Of a stretch of DNA of 64,000 bases, positions 26,019 to 34,536 are shown in pieces (positions within the stretch are counted from its first letter, which is position 1; each line of letters begins with the position of its first letter). Below the pieces are notes generated by a model, which ran no database searches, had not been told where the DNA came from, and saw only the letters and a program-made list of their open reading frames with translations. The stretch comes from Sulfurovum sp. (GTDB lineage: Bacteria > Campylobacterota > Campylobacteria > Campylobacterales > Sulfurovaceae): positions 1 through 64,000 of the forward strand of contig JAMORY010000013.1 in assembly GCA_027063305.1 (NCBI GenBank). The letters are read 5' to 3'. The translations under genes and the position numbers were made by a program.

Positions 26019-26738
26019 TTACACAGCACCCATCGTATCAACAACAGGATCCGGTGCTTTCTCATGCTCTTCATCGATCGCCACTGCACCTGCAAGGTAT
26101 ACGTAGATCAGGATCATAAATACGAATGTCTGAAGCAACGCAGAGAACGTTAGCAACAGATATGCCGGAAGCGGCGCGATGAAAGGTACGAGCATCAAAA
26201 GTACCCATAGGAAAAGGTCGTCCCCTTTGATGTTACCCATAAGTCTGAATGAAAGTGAAACAATTCTTGAAATATGAGAAACGATCTCAATGGGGAACAT
26301 TAACGGTGCCAATGCTTTTACTGGTCCGGCAAAGTGTGCAAAATAATGACCTACACCATGCTTTTTGATCCCCTCATAGTTATAGTAGAAGAATACCATC
26401 AAAGCCAAAGGCAATGTTACGTTGATATTTGATGTCGGAGACTCGAACCCCGGAATAATACCGATCACGTTAGAGACAAAAATGAAAAGCCCTACCGCTG
26501 CAACCAACGGCAAGTATTTTCTCGCCAACTCTTCACCGATAACATCTTTTCCCATTGCGATCACACCACCAAGGTAAGCTTCCATCACATTCTGCGCACC
26601 GGTCGGTACCGCTCTAAGACTCTTAGTCGCTGATTTTGCAATAAAGATGATGATCGCAGCCACCAATAGCAAGTGAGCGACGAAAAGCATCTGTCCGTGT
26701 CCGAAAATCGCACCTAGGTAAGTAAATACACCTTCCAT
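26019..26738 (-). CDS. atpB: ATP synthase F0 subunit a
   Basis: Subunit a forms the proton half-channels next to the c ring. The 239-residue membrane protein carries the essential arginine in [18 protein letters not shown] (about residue 168) and the C-terminal channel helices ([20 protein letters not shown]). It stands apart from the other ATP synthase genes, which is usual in Campylobacterota. The last residues are acidic and proline-containing. A good ribosome binding site (GAGGAT) lies upstream of 26738. Confidence 0.95.
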   Translation of the reverse strand: MEGVFTYLGAIFGHGQMLFVAHLLLVAAIIIFIAKSATKSLRAVPTGAQNVMEAYLGGVIAMGKDVIGEELARKYLPLVAAVGLFIFVSNVIGIIPGFESPTSNINVTLPLALMVFFYYNYEGIKKHGVGHYFAHFAGPVKALAPLMFPIEIVSHISRIVSLSFRLMGNIKGDDLFLWVLLMLVPFIAPLPAYLLLTFSALLQTFVFMILIYVYLAGAVAIDEEHEKAPDPVVDTMGAV

Positions 26739-26841
26739 AAAACATCCTCTTTGTAATAATTTGCTGTATTTTACATAAAAAGGACTAAATTACGGGTTAA
26801 TTCACACAAATATATCGATTATTTTATCGGGGAGGCGGGGC

Positions 26842-27564
26842 TTAGAAAGTAAAGTGCTCTCCAAGGTAGTATTTGCGTACATTCTCATCGTTGGCGATCT
26901 CCTCGGCACTTCCGGTAGCAAGCATCTCTCCGCTTCGCATCACATAGGCACGGTCACAGATACCAAGTGTCTCGCGTACATTGTGGTCGGTGATCAAGAT
27001 ACCCATATCAAGATCAGTTAACTGTTTGATGATATTTTGAATATCGAGTACGGCGATGGGATCGACACCGGCAAAAGGTTCGTCAAGCAAAAGGAACTTG
27101 GGTTCTCCCACCAATGCCCTTGCGATCTCGACACGCCGACGCTCTCCACCACTGAGGCGTATCCCTGTTCTAGCACGGATCGGCTCGATATTAAATATCT
27201 CCAACAGCTTCTCGATACGCGGTTGCCGCTTCTCCTTGGGAAGGTCTATCGCCTCTGCTGCAAGGATCAGGTTCTCCTCGACCGTCAGGTCTTTGAAGAT
27301 ACTCGACTCTTGCGGCAGATACCCGATACCCATTTGTGCCCTTCTGCTCAAAGGCAGCTTGGTGATCTCCTCCCCGTCAAGAAAAACCTCACCGCTGGTC
27401 GCACCCGTCAAACCACATACCATATAGAAAGAGGTTGTCTTTCCTGCACCGTTGGGACCTAACAGCCCTACGATCTCTTTGCTTTTGACCACAAGGGAGA
27501 TATCGTGTACGATCTTTGTCTTTTTGATGGTTTTGGAGAGGTGTCTGGCTTCAAGTGTATGCAT
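26842..27564 (-). CDS. lptB: Lipopolysaccharide export ABC ATPase LptB
   Basis: LptB powers extraction of lipopolysaccharide from the inner membrane with LptF and LptG. The 240-residue protein has Walker A (GPNGAGKTTSFYMVCGL), Q-loop (YLPQESSIF), signature (LSGGERRRVEIARAL), Walker B (FLLLDEPFAGVDP) and the H-loop (ITDHNVRE), all close to typical LptB. The start overlaps the tsaE stop by one base (TAATG-type junction). lptA, lptC, lptF and lptG are not in the window. Confidence 0.93.
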   Translation of the reverse strand: MHTLEARHLSKTIKKTKIVHDISLVVKSKEIVGLLGPNGAGKTTSFYMVCGLTGATSGEVFLDGEEITKLPLSRRAQMGIGYLPQESSIFKDLTVEENLILAAEAIDLPKEKRQPRIEKLLEIFNIEPIRARTGIRLSGGERRRVEIARALVGEPKFLLLDEPFAGVDPIAVLDIQNIIKQLTDLDMGILITDHNVRETLGICDRAYVMRSGEMLATGSAEEIANDENVRKYYLGEHFTF

Positions 27565-27986
27565 TAGGCTTCTATCCTGTAAATTCGTTTGCTGTTTTGT
27601 GGTTGGATCTCTATCATAAAGACATTATAACCAACCCCTTCTAAAAACGATTTAAGTGTATCACTCCCCCACTCGACCAAATGCCAGCCCGGCTTCTCGA
27701 ACTCTTCAAAAAGCCCCATCTGCATGAACTCCTCATGCTCAAGCCTGTAGAGATCGTAGTGGTAGAGGTTCTCTCCCTTTTCAGAGAGATAACACTGCTG
27801 AAGGGAGAAGGTTGGAGAAGTCACTTCAGAAGTGATCCCTTTTGCTTTGGCGATCGCTTGAGTAAGTGTGGTTTTCCCCGCAGCAAGATCTCCACGGAGG
27901 AATATAATGGCATTTTGCGGTAGCACATCGTTCAAGTATGAAACTACCTGATCGAGTTCATTAAGTGATGCGACAATCTCTTTCAT
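27564..27986 (-). CDS. tsaE: tRNA threonylcarbamoyladenosine biosynthesis ATPase TsaE
   Basis: TsaE is the P-loop ATPase that, with TsaB and TsaD, makes the t6A base of tRNAs reading ANN codons. The 140-residue protein has Walker A (LRGDLAAGKTTLTQAI), switch region (SEVTSPTFSL) and the YHYDLYRL and WGSDTL motifs of the family. ATG 27986 has a GAGG site at suitable distance; a GTG four codons upstream is possible. It is cotranscribed with lptB. Confidence 0.92.
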   Translation of the reverse strand: MKEIVASLNELDQVVSYLNDVLPQNAIIFLRGDLAAGKTTLTQAIAKAKGITSEVTSPTFSLQQCYLSEKGENLYHYDLYRLEHEEFMQMGLFEEFEKPGWHLVEWGSDTLKSFLEGVGYNVFMIEIQPQNSKRIYRIEA

Positions 27987-28004
27987 CTTCTTCCTCACGA
28001 AAAA

Positions 28005-28051
28005 GGAACCGCGACCTCAGTCACGCTCAACGGGACTGAGATCCCGACTCC
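28005..28051. repeat. Palindromic repeat of the CGGGACT family (double hairpin)
   Basis: Two adjacent palindromes lie in the gap between tsaE and trpD: a degenerate GCG...CGC one and CGGGACTGAGATCCCG. The second resembles the hairpin at 33675-33690 upstream of btuF, so both belong to one dispersed family. A further degenerate hairpin (GTCG...CGACACCTAC, about 28087-28111) overlaps the trpD end. Confidence 0.55.
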
Positions 28052-28106
28052 TTTTCTCATTTCAATTCATTTATTTTTTACCTAATGGTCGGAACAAGAG
28101 CGACAC

Positions 28107-29090
28107 CTACAGCACAACCAACTGTTGACTGACCTCTGCAATTTTCTTCAGGTGCGCTTCGGCTTTTTTGCTCTCAATAGCCTCTTTTACCTTCTCTACC
28201 GCTTCCTGAATATCTCTGACATTACCATTGGCAAAGAGTGCATAAGCGGCATTGAGCAGTACAATGTCACGTTTTGCCCCCTGCTCTTTACCTGAGAGGA
28301 TATCTCTGGTGATCTGCGCATTGAACTGCGCATCACCACCGAGGATCGCCTCTTTGGGTGCTTTTTTGAAGCCAAATGTTTCAGGGTTGATCTCACCTTC
28401 TAGAATACGCCCATCCTCCACATAGGCGAACGAACTGTTACACGCTAGCGATATCTCATCCATCCCGTCATGGCTGCTGACGACAAAAGCACGTTTGGTA
28501 TCAAGTTGCAACAGCGCTTCCGCCATACGTTTGATAAAGGCAGGGTCAAAGACACCGAGCAGGTACTTCCGTGCCCCCGCAGGGTTGGTCAAAGGTCCTA
28601 GGATATTGAAGATCGTACGGTGATCGATCGATTTACGGATCGGCATGATATACTTCATCGCAGGGTGATGGTTCATCGCAAAGATAAAGGCAAAGCCTGT
28701 CTCTTCAAGCATCTTAAGCTGTGCATCTACCGGCAGGTTCAGATTGATGCCCAGTGCTTCAAGCACATCGGCAGAGCCGGAGTTGGATGTGATAGAACGG
28801 TTCCCGTGCTTTGCCACCACACACCCCATTGAAGCCAATAGCAACGAGACTGTCGTAGAGATGTTGAACGAGCCGCTCTTATCCCCGCCCGTACCGACCA
28901 CATCGATCGCCTTTTCTCTCAGTTCGTCAGAAAGCGGCAGTTTGACAGAGTATGCACGCATTACCGATGCCGCCGCTGCAATATCATCCCCATTTTCACC
29001 TTTTTCATAAAGATCGATGAGGAATTGCCGTGCCTCGGACGCTTCCATTTCGTTATTAAACAGTTTTTCGAATTGTTCTTTAATGTTCAT
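28107..29090 (-). CDS. trpD: Anthranilate phosphoribosyltransferase
   Basis: TrpD joins anthranilate and PRPP in tryptophan synthesis. The 327-residue protein has the PRPP-binding motif VVGTGGDKSGSFNISTT (about 65-81), KHGNRSITSNSGSADVLEAL (substrate and metal) and FNILGPLTNPAG. It is a stand-alone form, not fused to a TrpG amidotransferase, and no other trp gene is nearby. It is bordered by repeat-rich intergenic DNA on both sides. Confidence 0.95.
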   Translation of the reverse strand: MNIKEQFEKLFNNEMEASEARQFLIDLYEKGENGDDIAAAASVMRAYSVKLPLSDELREKAIDVVGTGGDKSGSFNISTTVSLLLASMGCVVAKHGNRSITSNSGSADVLEALGINLNLPVDAQLKMLEETGFAFIFAMNHHPAMKYIMPIRKSIDHRTIFNILGPLTNPAGARKYLLGVFDPAFIKRMAEALLQLDTKRAFVVSSHDGMDEISLACNSSFAYVEDGRILEGEINPETFGFKKAPKEAILGGDAQFNAQITRDILSGKEQGAKRDIVLLNAAYALFANGNVRDIQEAVEKVKEAIESKKAEAHLKKIAEVSQQLVVL

Positions 29091-29101
29091 TTTGATCTCC
29101 T

Positions 29102-29161
29102 GCAGGGGTCAACCTGTGTGTTGACCTTATATTAAGGGTAGACACATGGGTCTACCCCTAC
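29102..29161. repeat. Inverted pair of REP-like hairpins
   Basis: Two related hairpins face opposite ways: 29102-29128 (GGTCAA/TTGACC stem, reverse orientation) and 29136-29161 (GGGTAGAC/GTCTACCC stem followed by CCTAC). The terminal CCCCTAC and the loop resemble the copies at 30129, 49203 and 53046. The layout recalls the paired REP units of BIMEs. They lie between the S4 gene and trpD. Confidence 0.7.
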
Positions 29162-29220
29162 AGTTCCCTCCCAGCCTTCATGGCTCCGCTTCGCTACGAC
29201 CATTCCGGTTTCGAAGCTAT

Positions 29221-29242
29221 AAAGGCAAAGCAGTTTGCCTTT
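29221..29242 (-). terminator. Hairpin at the end of the S4 gene
   Basis: AAAGGCAAA and TTTGCCTTT form a perfect 9-bp stem around four bases, overlapping the last bases of the S4-domain gene's stop codon. The T run after it on the minus strand is short. It should terminate or stabilise the S4 transcript. Confidence 0.55.
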
Positions 29243-29489
29243 ATTCAACACTTCTCACAAATTCTTCTTTTTGACTCTTCGGGATCGTCTTGGTCGTCGG
29301 TATCTGCAACACCTCGTACGATTTTGGCCCTTTAAGGTACTCTATCGTAATGGTATCTCCCACCTTCACATCTTTGGAAGCCTTTGCCTTCATACCGTTA
29401 ACGAACACCACACCCGATTTTAACATATCGGTCGCGATGGTACGGCGTTTGACCACATTGACGGCACTGAGCCATTTATCTACACGCAT
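29241..29489 (-). CDS. S4-domain RNA-binding protein (Hsp15/YlmH-like small type)
   Basis: The 82-residue protein is almost entirely an S4 domain: MRVDKWLSAVNVVKRRTIAT, then SGVVFVNGMKAKASKDVKVG and DTITIEYL. Such small proteins bind structured RNA; relatives include Hsp15 (stalled 50S recycling) and RqcP. Start 29489 (ATG) was chosen over the GTG before it. Which of these roles applies cannot be told from sequence, but the short length and lack of a long basic tail make it closer to RqcP-like forms than to Hsp15. Confidence 0.8.
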   Translation of the reverse strand: MRVDKWLSAVNVVKRRTIATDMLKSGVVFVNGMKAKASKDVKVGDTITIEYLKGPKSYEVLQIPTTKTIPKSQKEEFVRSVE

Positions 29490-29589
29490 CACATCACCCT
29501 TTTAAACAAAAGCTTTTCATCAGAAAAGCATACCAACACTATTCTCTATTCACTCTTAACTATTCACTTGTTCAAACAGTAACCGATAG

Positions 29590-29832
29590 TTACTGTTTGA
29601 ACATCGATTCCGCTTCTTTGGCGAACTTCTGCCCCTTCATGGTCAAGTTTCCCATTGAATTGATAAGTCCGTCACGTTTGAGCTCTTTGATCAATTTTTT
29701 CGCTTCAGCAGGAGTGTAACTGCCTGTTGAAACCAGAGAATCGATCACCTCTTCGAGTGATTCACCCCGACTCTTTTTTAAGATACCAAGCAGAGTAACA
29801 CGTTTGAGCAGTTTTTTATCCTCTTGTGTCAC
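29590..29832 (-). CDS. Small helical protein, paralogue 1 of a tandem pair
   Basis: The 80-residue protein is helical and charged, with TLLGILKKSRGESLEEVIDS near the start and EAKKLIKELKRDGLI, then an LTMKGQKFAKEAESMFKQ end. The repeated hydrophobic spacing and the KELK..GLI..L.MKG pattern resemble a winged-helix core. It shares the layout and the EAE.MFKQ terminus with the next gene, so the two arose by duplication. No known family is recognised; there is no signal peptide or membrane helix. Confidence 0.6.
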   Translation of the reverse strand: MTQEDKKLLKRVTLLGILKKSRGESLEEVIDSLVSTGSYTPAEAKKLIKELKRDGLINSMGNLTMKGQKFAKEAESMFKQ

Positions 29833-29859
29833 TATACCCTCCTCTTCTCAAGCCTCATG

Positions 29860-30099
29860 CTACTGCTTGAACATTTGCTCCGCTTCTTTGGCTGCTGTGA
29901 TCCCTTTAAGGGTCAATGCCCCATCATTTAAGTAGGCTTCATCTTTAAGCTCTTTAAAGATCTGCTTCGCCTCTTTCATATTGAACATTCCCGTATCGAC
30001 AAGCATCACACGTACATCGTTCAGTGTCTCATCAGGCTTTTTTTTGTAGATACCCAGCAGGCTGACCTGTTTAAGTATCTCTTTGTCTTCTGCGTTCAC
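29860..30099 (-). CDS. Small helical protein, paralogue 2 of a tandem pair
   Basis: The 79-residue product aligns along its full length with the neighbour 27 bases downstream: SLLGIYKKKPDETLNDVRVM, EAKQIFKELKDEAYL, LTLKGITAAKEAEQMFKQ. Both begin with an (E)DK.(L)LK(R/Q)V helix. The likely fold is a small winged helix of unknown role. The pair lies between the S4 gene and dapD and is probably one transcript. The upstream gap carries a REP-like hairpin. Confidence 0.6.
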   Translation of the reverse strand: MNAEDKEILKQVSLLGIYKKKPDETLNDVRVMLVDTGMFNMKEAKQIFKELKDEAYLNDGALTLKGITAAKEAEQMFKQ

Positions 30100-30128
30100 T
30101 ACCTGTTTCCTCGTTATTTTTTCAAGGA

Positions 30129-30151
30129 GTGACCCACAAGGGTACCCCTAC
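30129..30151. repeat. REP-like hairpin copy
   Basis: GTGACCC-ACAA-GGGTAC followed by CCCTAC matches the ACAAGGG...CCCCTAC pattern of the other copies in the window. It lies in the 60-base gap between dapD and the small paralogue gene. Confidence 0.6.
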
Positions 30152-30160
30152 AAATATATC

Positions 30161-31354
30161 TTAGTGAAGGTCCTCGTTGAGTTTCACTTCTCTTGTACTT
30201 CTGCGTGCGATGATCTCACCGGTCGTAGAGTTCTGGCGGTAGTGGATACCGTTGAGCCCTTGAAGCTCCTCACCTTTGAAGGTCGTCTTGTTCTCAAGCT
30301 TTGCATCCGGGTTTGCCGCTTTGATCTTCTCAAGCTCTTCAGGAGCGATCTTAATTTTGGTTCCCGCCAAGATGGTCACACCCGCATCAACGATACATCC
30401 ATCACCAAGTGGGAGTCCTGTGACTGAGTTGGCACCAAGAAGGGTGTTCTCGCCGATACTGATAGGATTCCCGTCCGTTCCGCTAAGTACACCGAGGATA
30501 CTCGCACCGCCACCGACATCCGAACCGCTTCCGACGATCGCAGAAGAGGAGATACGCCCTTCGACCATCACAGGTCCGAGTGTTCCGGCGTTGAAGTTGA
30601 TGTAGGAAGCTCCAGGCATCACCGTTGTTCCTGCTGCAAGCTGCGCACCCATACGTACTTTGGACGCATCAAGGATACGTGTATTGTCATCTGGGATGAT
30701 GTGCTGGAGGAATCTTGGGAACTTATCTACACTGTCAACTGCAGGGTATGTCCCGTTCATCTTCATCTCGATCTCGTTCTCTCTGAGGTAGTCAAGCTCA
30801 TACGGTGTATTTCCTACCCATGCGACGTTACTGAGAATTCCAAATGCACCATTGAGGTTCACTTTTCTCAGCTCCGCTTTTCTTTGAGAGAGTGCATAGA
30901 GTTTGATGTAGACTGCTTCCACGCTTTGAGGTGCCGCATCTTCAAAGAGGAATACGATACGGTAGTTCTTCCCGATATCTTCCATATTCGCCAATGTTTT
31001 GATCACCTGTACGTTCTTGTGTGCATCACCTGTCGCTTCTGCCGCATACGGTGCAAATGCCGCCATTGCATTTTGAACGAAGTTATCATTGATCGTTGCG
31101 ACAAACTCACTTCCTGAGAAGTCCACGTTGACCTTCGCTTCCTGCAACGCTCTAATGAAGACTGCCGCAGAACCGAAGTTCTCTTTCCAGTTAATGAGCC
31201 CGAAGCTTGCCTGAAGTACCTTCTCCGCATTCTTCTGTCCTCTGTCGACTCTTGCGATACCAAATGCCAAAGGTTCTCTGTAACCCTCTTGTGAAGTCGT
31301 CTGGGCGACCAGTTTTTTGAACTCTTCTGTTGATGTAAGCGTTTCAATTGCCAT
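30161..31354 (-). CDS. dapD: Tetrahydrodipicolinate N-succinyltransferase (long form)
   Basis: DapD succinylates tetrahydrodipicolinate in lysine and meso-diaminopimelate synthesis. The 397-residue protein is the long type found in Campylobacterota and some other groups: a large N-terminal domain, then a left-handed beta-helix of hexapeptide repeats from about 225 (RILDASKVRMGAQLAAGTTV, MVEGRISSSAIVGSGSDVGG, ASILGVLSG, ENTLLGANSVTGLPLGDGCI). CACAGGAG before ATG 31354 is a clear ribosome binding site. It is a single-gene unit. Confidence 0.92.
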   Translation of the reverse strand: MAIETLTSTEEFKKLVAQTTSQEGYREPLAFGIARVDRGQKNAEKVLQASFGLINWKENFGSAAVFIRALQEAKVNVDFSGSEFVATINDNFVQNAMAAFAPYAAEATGDAHKNVQVIKTLANMEDIGKNYRIVFLFEDAAPQSVEAVYIKLYALSQRKAELRKVNLNGAFGILSNVAWVGNTPYELDYLRENEIEMKMNGTYPAVDSVDKFPRFLQHIIPDDNTRILDASKVRMGAQLAAGTTVMPGASYINFNAGTLGPVMVEGRISSSAIVGSGSDVGGGASILGVLSGTDGNPISIGENTLLGANSVTGLPLGDGCIVDAGVTILAGTKIKIAPEELEKIKAANPDAKLENKTTFKGEELQGLNGIHYRQNSTTGEIIARRSTREVKLNEDLH

Positions 31355-31375
31355 AAAAACTCCTGTGTTTATTTA

Positions 31376-31456
31376 CGTCATGCTGAACTCGATTCAGCAT
31401 CCCCAAAAGGTTCACTGAACAAATTATAAGATCCTGAATCGAGTTTCAGGATGACG
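31376..31456. repeat. 81-bp palindromic dispersed repeat upstream of dapD
   Basis: The element starts CGTCATGCTGAACTCGATTC and ends with its near complement (GAGTTTCAGGATGACG). Each half also folds on itself (TGCTGAA/TTCAGCA and TCCTGAA/TTTCAGGA). Such GTCATGCTGAA...GGATGAC elements recur in many bacterial genomes. It lies between the dapD start and the first small repeated gene and may carry transcript-end function. Confidence 0.7.
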
Positions 31457-31519
31457 GTTCTTAATTTTTAATAACGAGGATTATACTCGGATTTATTTAA
31501 ATTAGTGTAAAATCCGCGC

Positions 31520-31678
31520 ATGAAACACTTACGAGGTCATACCAAGCGGTATTTTTCACTGGCGGTCATTGCAATGTACTCCACACTGCACAAACTCTGC
31601 CGTCTTGACAGCAACTACCAGTACCATAAACTTGCCTACTCTCCGCTGCCTCGTAAAACCGCACCCCCTTCCATATAA
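31520..31678 (+). CDS. Small conserved protein, copy A, flanking the B12 uptake genes
   Basis: This 52-codon frame starts MKHLRGHTKRYFSLAVIAMY and contains one cysteine (KLCRLD). A second copy at 36212-36373 on the other side of btuBFDC has the same first 30 residues bar one, and the differences between copies in that half are mostly synonymous (ACA/ACG, CTG/CTA, GAC/GAT), which supports translation. There is no ribosome binding site; instead GTAAAAT ends 6 bases before the ATG, a -10-like box placed for a leaderless message. The product is basic, with a short hydrophobic helix. No family is recognised. Confidence 0.6.
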   Translation: MKHLRGHTKRYFSLAVIAMYSTLHKLCRLDSNYQYHKLAYSPLPRKTAPPSI

Positions 31679-31782
31679 CCCGATACCCTAATTCTCGTTT
31701 CCTCGTACAACATAGGAACAAAAACATTCATTTGTCAGAGGATACTCGACCAACACATTTATATATTAAAGGAACTATATCT

Positions 31783-33645
31783 ATGAATAAAACGACTCTC
31801 AGCATTATTACGGCATCACTGCTGTTGGGACAGAGCGCATTTGCACAAGAAGATCTTGGAGAGATCACTGTTACCACAGCCTCACAGACAACACAGACAC
31901 TTGATGAAGTCACATCCAATGTCGATGTGATCACCGCACAGGATATTCAGGACAGAGGCTACACTACCGTAGCACAGGCGCTCAGTTCAGTTACGGGTAT
32001 CTCTTTTGTCAGTAACGGCGGCATTGGAAAAAGCACTTCAGTATTCGTTCGCGGGATGGACAGCAAACATGTGCTTGTACTCATTGACGGAGTACGCTAC
32101 AATGACCCGACCTCTTTGGGTGGCGCACCGTTTGCAGACCTGATGGTAGATGATATCGCACAGATCGAGATCGTCAAGGGGGCGCAGTCGGGCATTTGGG
32201 GAGCAGATGCCAGTGCCGGTGTGATCAATATCATTACCAAAAAAGCACAAAAAGGTACCCATGCCTCTGCACATCTTGAAGGAGGAAGTTTCGGTACATG
32301 GAAGTACGGTGCAACGGTTTCTACGGCAACAGAGAGCTACTATGCAAAGCTCAGCTACAACGTGGTCGATACGGACGGATTTACAACCGTTGCTCCTTAC
32401 GGTGAGGATATCGACAACTTCGAAGATGATGAGTATAAGAATGAAACACTGAACATTCAGGCAGGATACCACTTCAACGCAACCAACAAACTGGAACTCT
32501 TCTATACGCAGATCGATGGTGAAGGCGATGCTGATCCTTACGATATGAGCACATACTCCTTCAACCCCAACGGAGACTACAGACTGGAGAGTACCTACAA
32601 GTTCATGAAAGCCAACTTCAACCATATCGACAGCTTCAATGAACTCAATATCTATGCACAGCGTTCGGACTTCAGCCGTACCTACCCTGATGCGACATTC
32701 GGTCAACACTTTGACGGTACGGTCGATGAGTATGGTATCAACTCCAAGATCGGCTACAGAGAGAAAGATTTTGTACTTATCGGGATTGACCATAAGAACT
32801 ATGAGCATGAGAACAGCATTGACAAAGAGTATGACTCTACCGGCATTTTTGCAACCAACACCAACACATTTGAAGGTATTTTGGGTGGTACGACCATTCT
32901 TACCGAGTCTCTGCGCTTTGACAACTACAGTGATTTCGACAACAAAACTACCGGAAAGATCGGGCTGAAACACATTCATTCACACATCGAAGGGTTGACC
33001 ACCTCGTTCAACTACGGCACAGCCTACAATGTACCGACCATGTATAACCTTTACGATCCGTTTAGCGGTAACCCCGACCTCGATCCTGAAACAGTGGACA
33101 GTTTCGACATCACCATCGACTACAAAGGTTTTAAAGCAACCTACTTCAGCAACCGTATTGACGACATGATCGACTACGTCAGCAAATTCGATGCGGACGG
33201 AAACTGGGTCGGCGGAGGGTATGAGAATGTCTCCGGTACATCCAAGATCAACGGTTTGGAGCTGGCATATACGCAGGAGGTGTATGAGGGCGTGGTACTC
33301 AACACCAACTATACCCACCTTTTCAAAGCCGAAGATAATGACGGAAAAACACTTGCCAGACGTGCCAAAGACACTTTTAACATCGCCCTTGACTACTACG
33401 GCATTGAGAACCTGCACCTTGGTATGGATGCACAGTATATCGGGGAGCGTTACGACAGAGCAGACAAGCAGGGAGAGCAGACCGGAAAGTACACTGTCTT
33501 TAACATGACTGCCGACTATCAGATCACCGATAACGTTCAGGTTTATGGTAAAATCGAGAATCTCGGTGACAAATACTACCAGAGTGTTTATGGCTATGCA
33601 ACCAGTCCAAGAGCATTCTACATCGGTGTAAGAGGGAAAATCTAA
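31783..33645 (+). CDS. btuB: TonB-dependent outer-membrane cobalamin receptor
   Basis: The 620-residue protein has a signal peptide (cleavage after SAFA), a TonB-box region (EDLGEITVTT), a plug domain (NVDVITAQDIQDRGYTTVAQ, VFVRGMDSKHVLVLIDGVRY, GADASAGVINIITKKAQKG) and a 22-strand barrel. Start 31783 follows AAAGGA. The BtuB call rests on the plug, modest size and the btuFDC genes downstream. It takes corrinoids across the outer membrane with TonB energy. The last residue is isoleucine rather than phenylalanine, a small deviation from the usual barrel end. Confidence 0.85.
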   Translation: MNKTTLSIITASLLLGQSAFAQEDLGEITVTTASQTTQTLDEVTSNVDVITAQDIQDRGYTTVAQALSSVTGISFVSNGGIGKSTSVFVRGMDSKHVLVLIDGVRYNDPTSLGGAPFADLMVDDIAQIEIVKGAQSGIWGADASAGVINIITKKAQKGTHASAHLEGGSFGTWKYGATVSTATESYYAKLSYNVVDTDGFTTVAPYGEDIDNFEDDEYKNETLNIQAGYHFNATNKLELFYTQIDGEGDADPYDMSTYSFNPNGDYRLESTYKFMKANFNHIDSFNELNIYAQRSDFSRTYPDATFGQHFDGTVDEYGINSKIGYREKDFVLIGIDHKNYEHENSIDKEYDSTGIFATNTNTFEGILGGTTILTESLRFDNYSDFDNKTTGKIGLKHIHSHIEGLTTSFNYGTAYNVPTMYNLYDPFSGNPDLDPETVDSFDITIDYKGFKATYFSNRIDDMIDYVSKFDADGNWVGGGYENVSGTSKINGLELAYTQEVYEGVVLNTNYTHLFKAEDNDGKTLARRAKDTFNIALDYYGIENLHLGMDAQYIGERYDRADKQGEQTGKYTVFNMTADYQITDNVQVYGKIENLGDKYYQSVYGYATSPRAFYIGVRGKI

Positions 33646-33674
33646 AAAGTGTTCAGCGTTTAGAAAACAGGAAT

Positions 33675-33690
33675 CGGGACTTCAGTCCCG
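33675..33690. repeat. CGGGACT palindrome between btuB and btuF
   Basis: CGGGACT-TC-AGTCCCG is a perfect 7-bp hairpin in the 66-base gap between btuB and btuF. It is related to the hairpin at 28031-28046. It could lower readthrough from btuB to btuF but has no T run. Confidence 0.6.
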
Positions 33691-33711
33691 CTTTAACCAA
33701 GAGAGAAATAT

Positions 33712-34536
33712 ATGAAACAATTACTCCATTTTATTGTACTGTTTGTTTTTCTCAATGCTTCCGAACGCATCGTCACCCTCTCCCCTGCCATCAATGAAAT
33801 AGTCTATGCCCTTGGTGCGGGTGATCAAGTGGTAGGGAACACCACCTACTCTCTCTACCCTGAAGCTTCCAAAAAAGTCACCAAAGTAGGCGGCTACTTC
33901 TCTCCGAACTTGGAGAAAATACTCTCATTAAACCCTACCCTTATCATCATGCAACCTAATAACCGTAAACTGGCAAGACAACTTGAAAAACTGCATATCA
34001 AAACAGAGATCGTCGCCATCGACAGGCTTGAACATATTGAACACGCCATTGTGAAACTAGGAAAGGTATTGCATCAAGAGCCAAAAGCACAAGAGATCGT
34101 CAGCCAAATTGAAAAGGCGCTTCAAGACCTTAAAGGCATTGTCTCCAACAAAAAGATCCTCATTGTCTTTGGACATAACACCAAGATAGCAAGTAACATC
34201 TTTGTCGCAGGGCAGAACCTCTACTTTGATGACATCATCAACGCTTCGGGCAATACCAATGCCCTGCACTCTACCCGCAAAGGGCAGCCGGTACTCAACC
34301 GTGAGAACATCATTGCGCTCAACCCTGACATTGTCATTCTTTTGGCACACTCCATGAAAGAGCGAGGGCTAACCAAGCAAGACCTCATCGACCCGTGGCT
34401 GGAGCTGCCCATTAACGCAGCCAAACAGAAAAACATCTACATCATTGACAAAGTGTACTCCGGCATCCCAAGTGACCGGCTGGTACTCTTTTTGAATGAC
34501 ATGAAAGCGATCCTCCATGCCGTTAACGATAAATAA
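33712..34536 (+). CDS. btuF: Periplasmic cobalamin-binding protein
   Basis: The 274-residue protein has an N-terminal signal (hydrophobic stretch ending LNAS) and the two-lobe fold of class III binding proteins: RIVTLSPAINEIVYALGAGD, VGGYFSPNLEKILSLNPTLI, then DDIINASGNTNAL and NRENIIALNPDIVILL. A long central helix (residues about 115-145) links the lobes. It hands corrinoids to BtuCD. Siderophore-binding relatives exist, but the setting next to btuB and the cbi operon supports B12. btuD overlaps its end by 20 bases. Confidence 0.85.
   Translation: MKQLLHFIVLFVFLNASERIVTLSPAINEIVYALGAGDQVVGNTTYSLYPEASKKVTKVGGYFSPNLEKILSLNPTLIIMQPNNRKLARQLEKLHIKTEIVAIDRLEHIEHAIVKLGKVLHQEPKAQEIVSQIEKALQDLKGIVSNKKILIVFGHNTKIASNIFVAGQNLYFDDIINASGNTNALHSTRKGQPVLNRENIIALNPDIVILLAHSMKERGLTKQDLIDPWLELPINAAKQKNIYIIDKVYSGIPSDRLVLFLNDMKAILHAVNDK

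Noticed and set aside
31679-31782. Cobalamin riboswitch upstream of btuB
   Set aside because: No B12-box or the expected long multi-stem leader was seen; the gap is about 100 bases and AT-rich.
32038-32979. A long minus-strand open frame (313 codons) opposite btuB
   Set aside because: It mirrors a clear TonB-receptor gene on the other strand; its sequence is cysteine- and valine-rich shadow coding with no domain.
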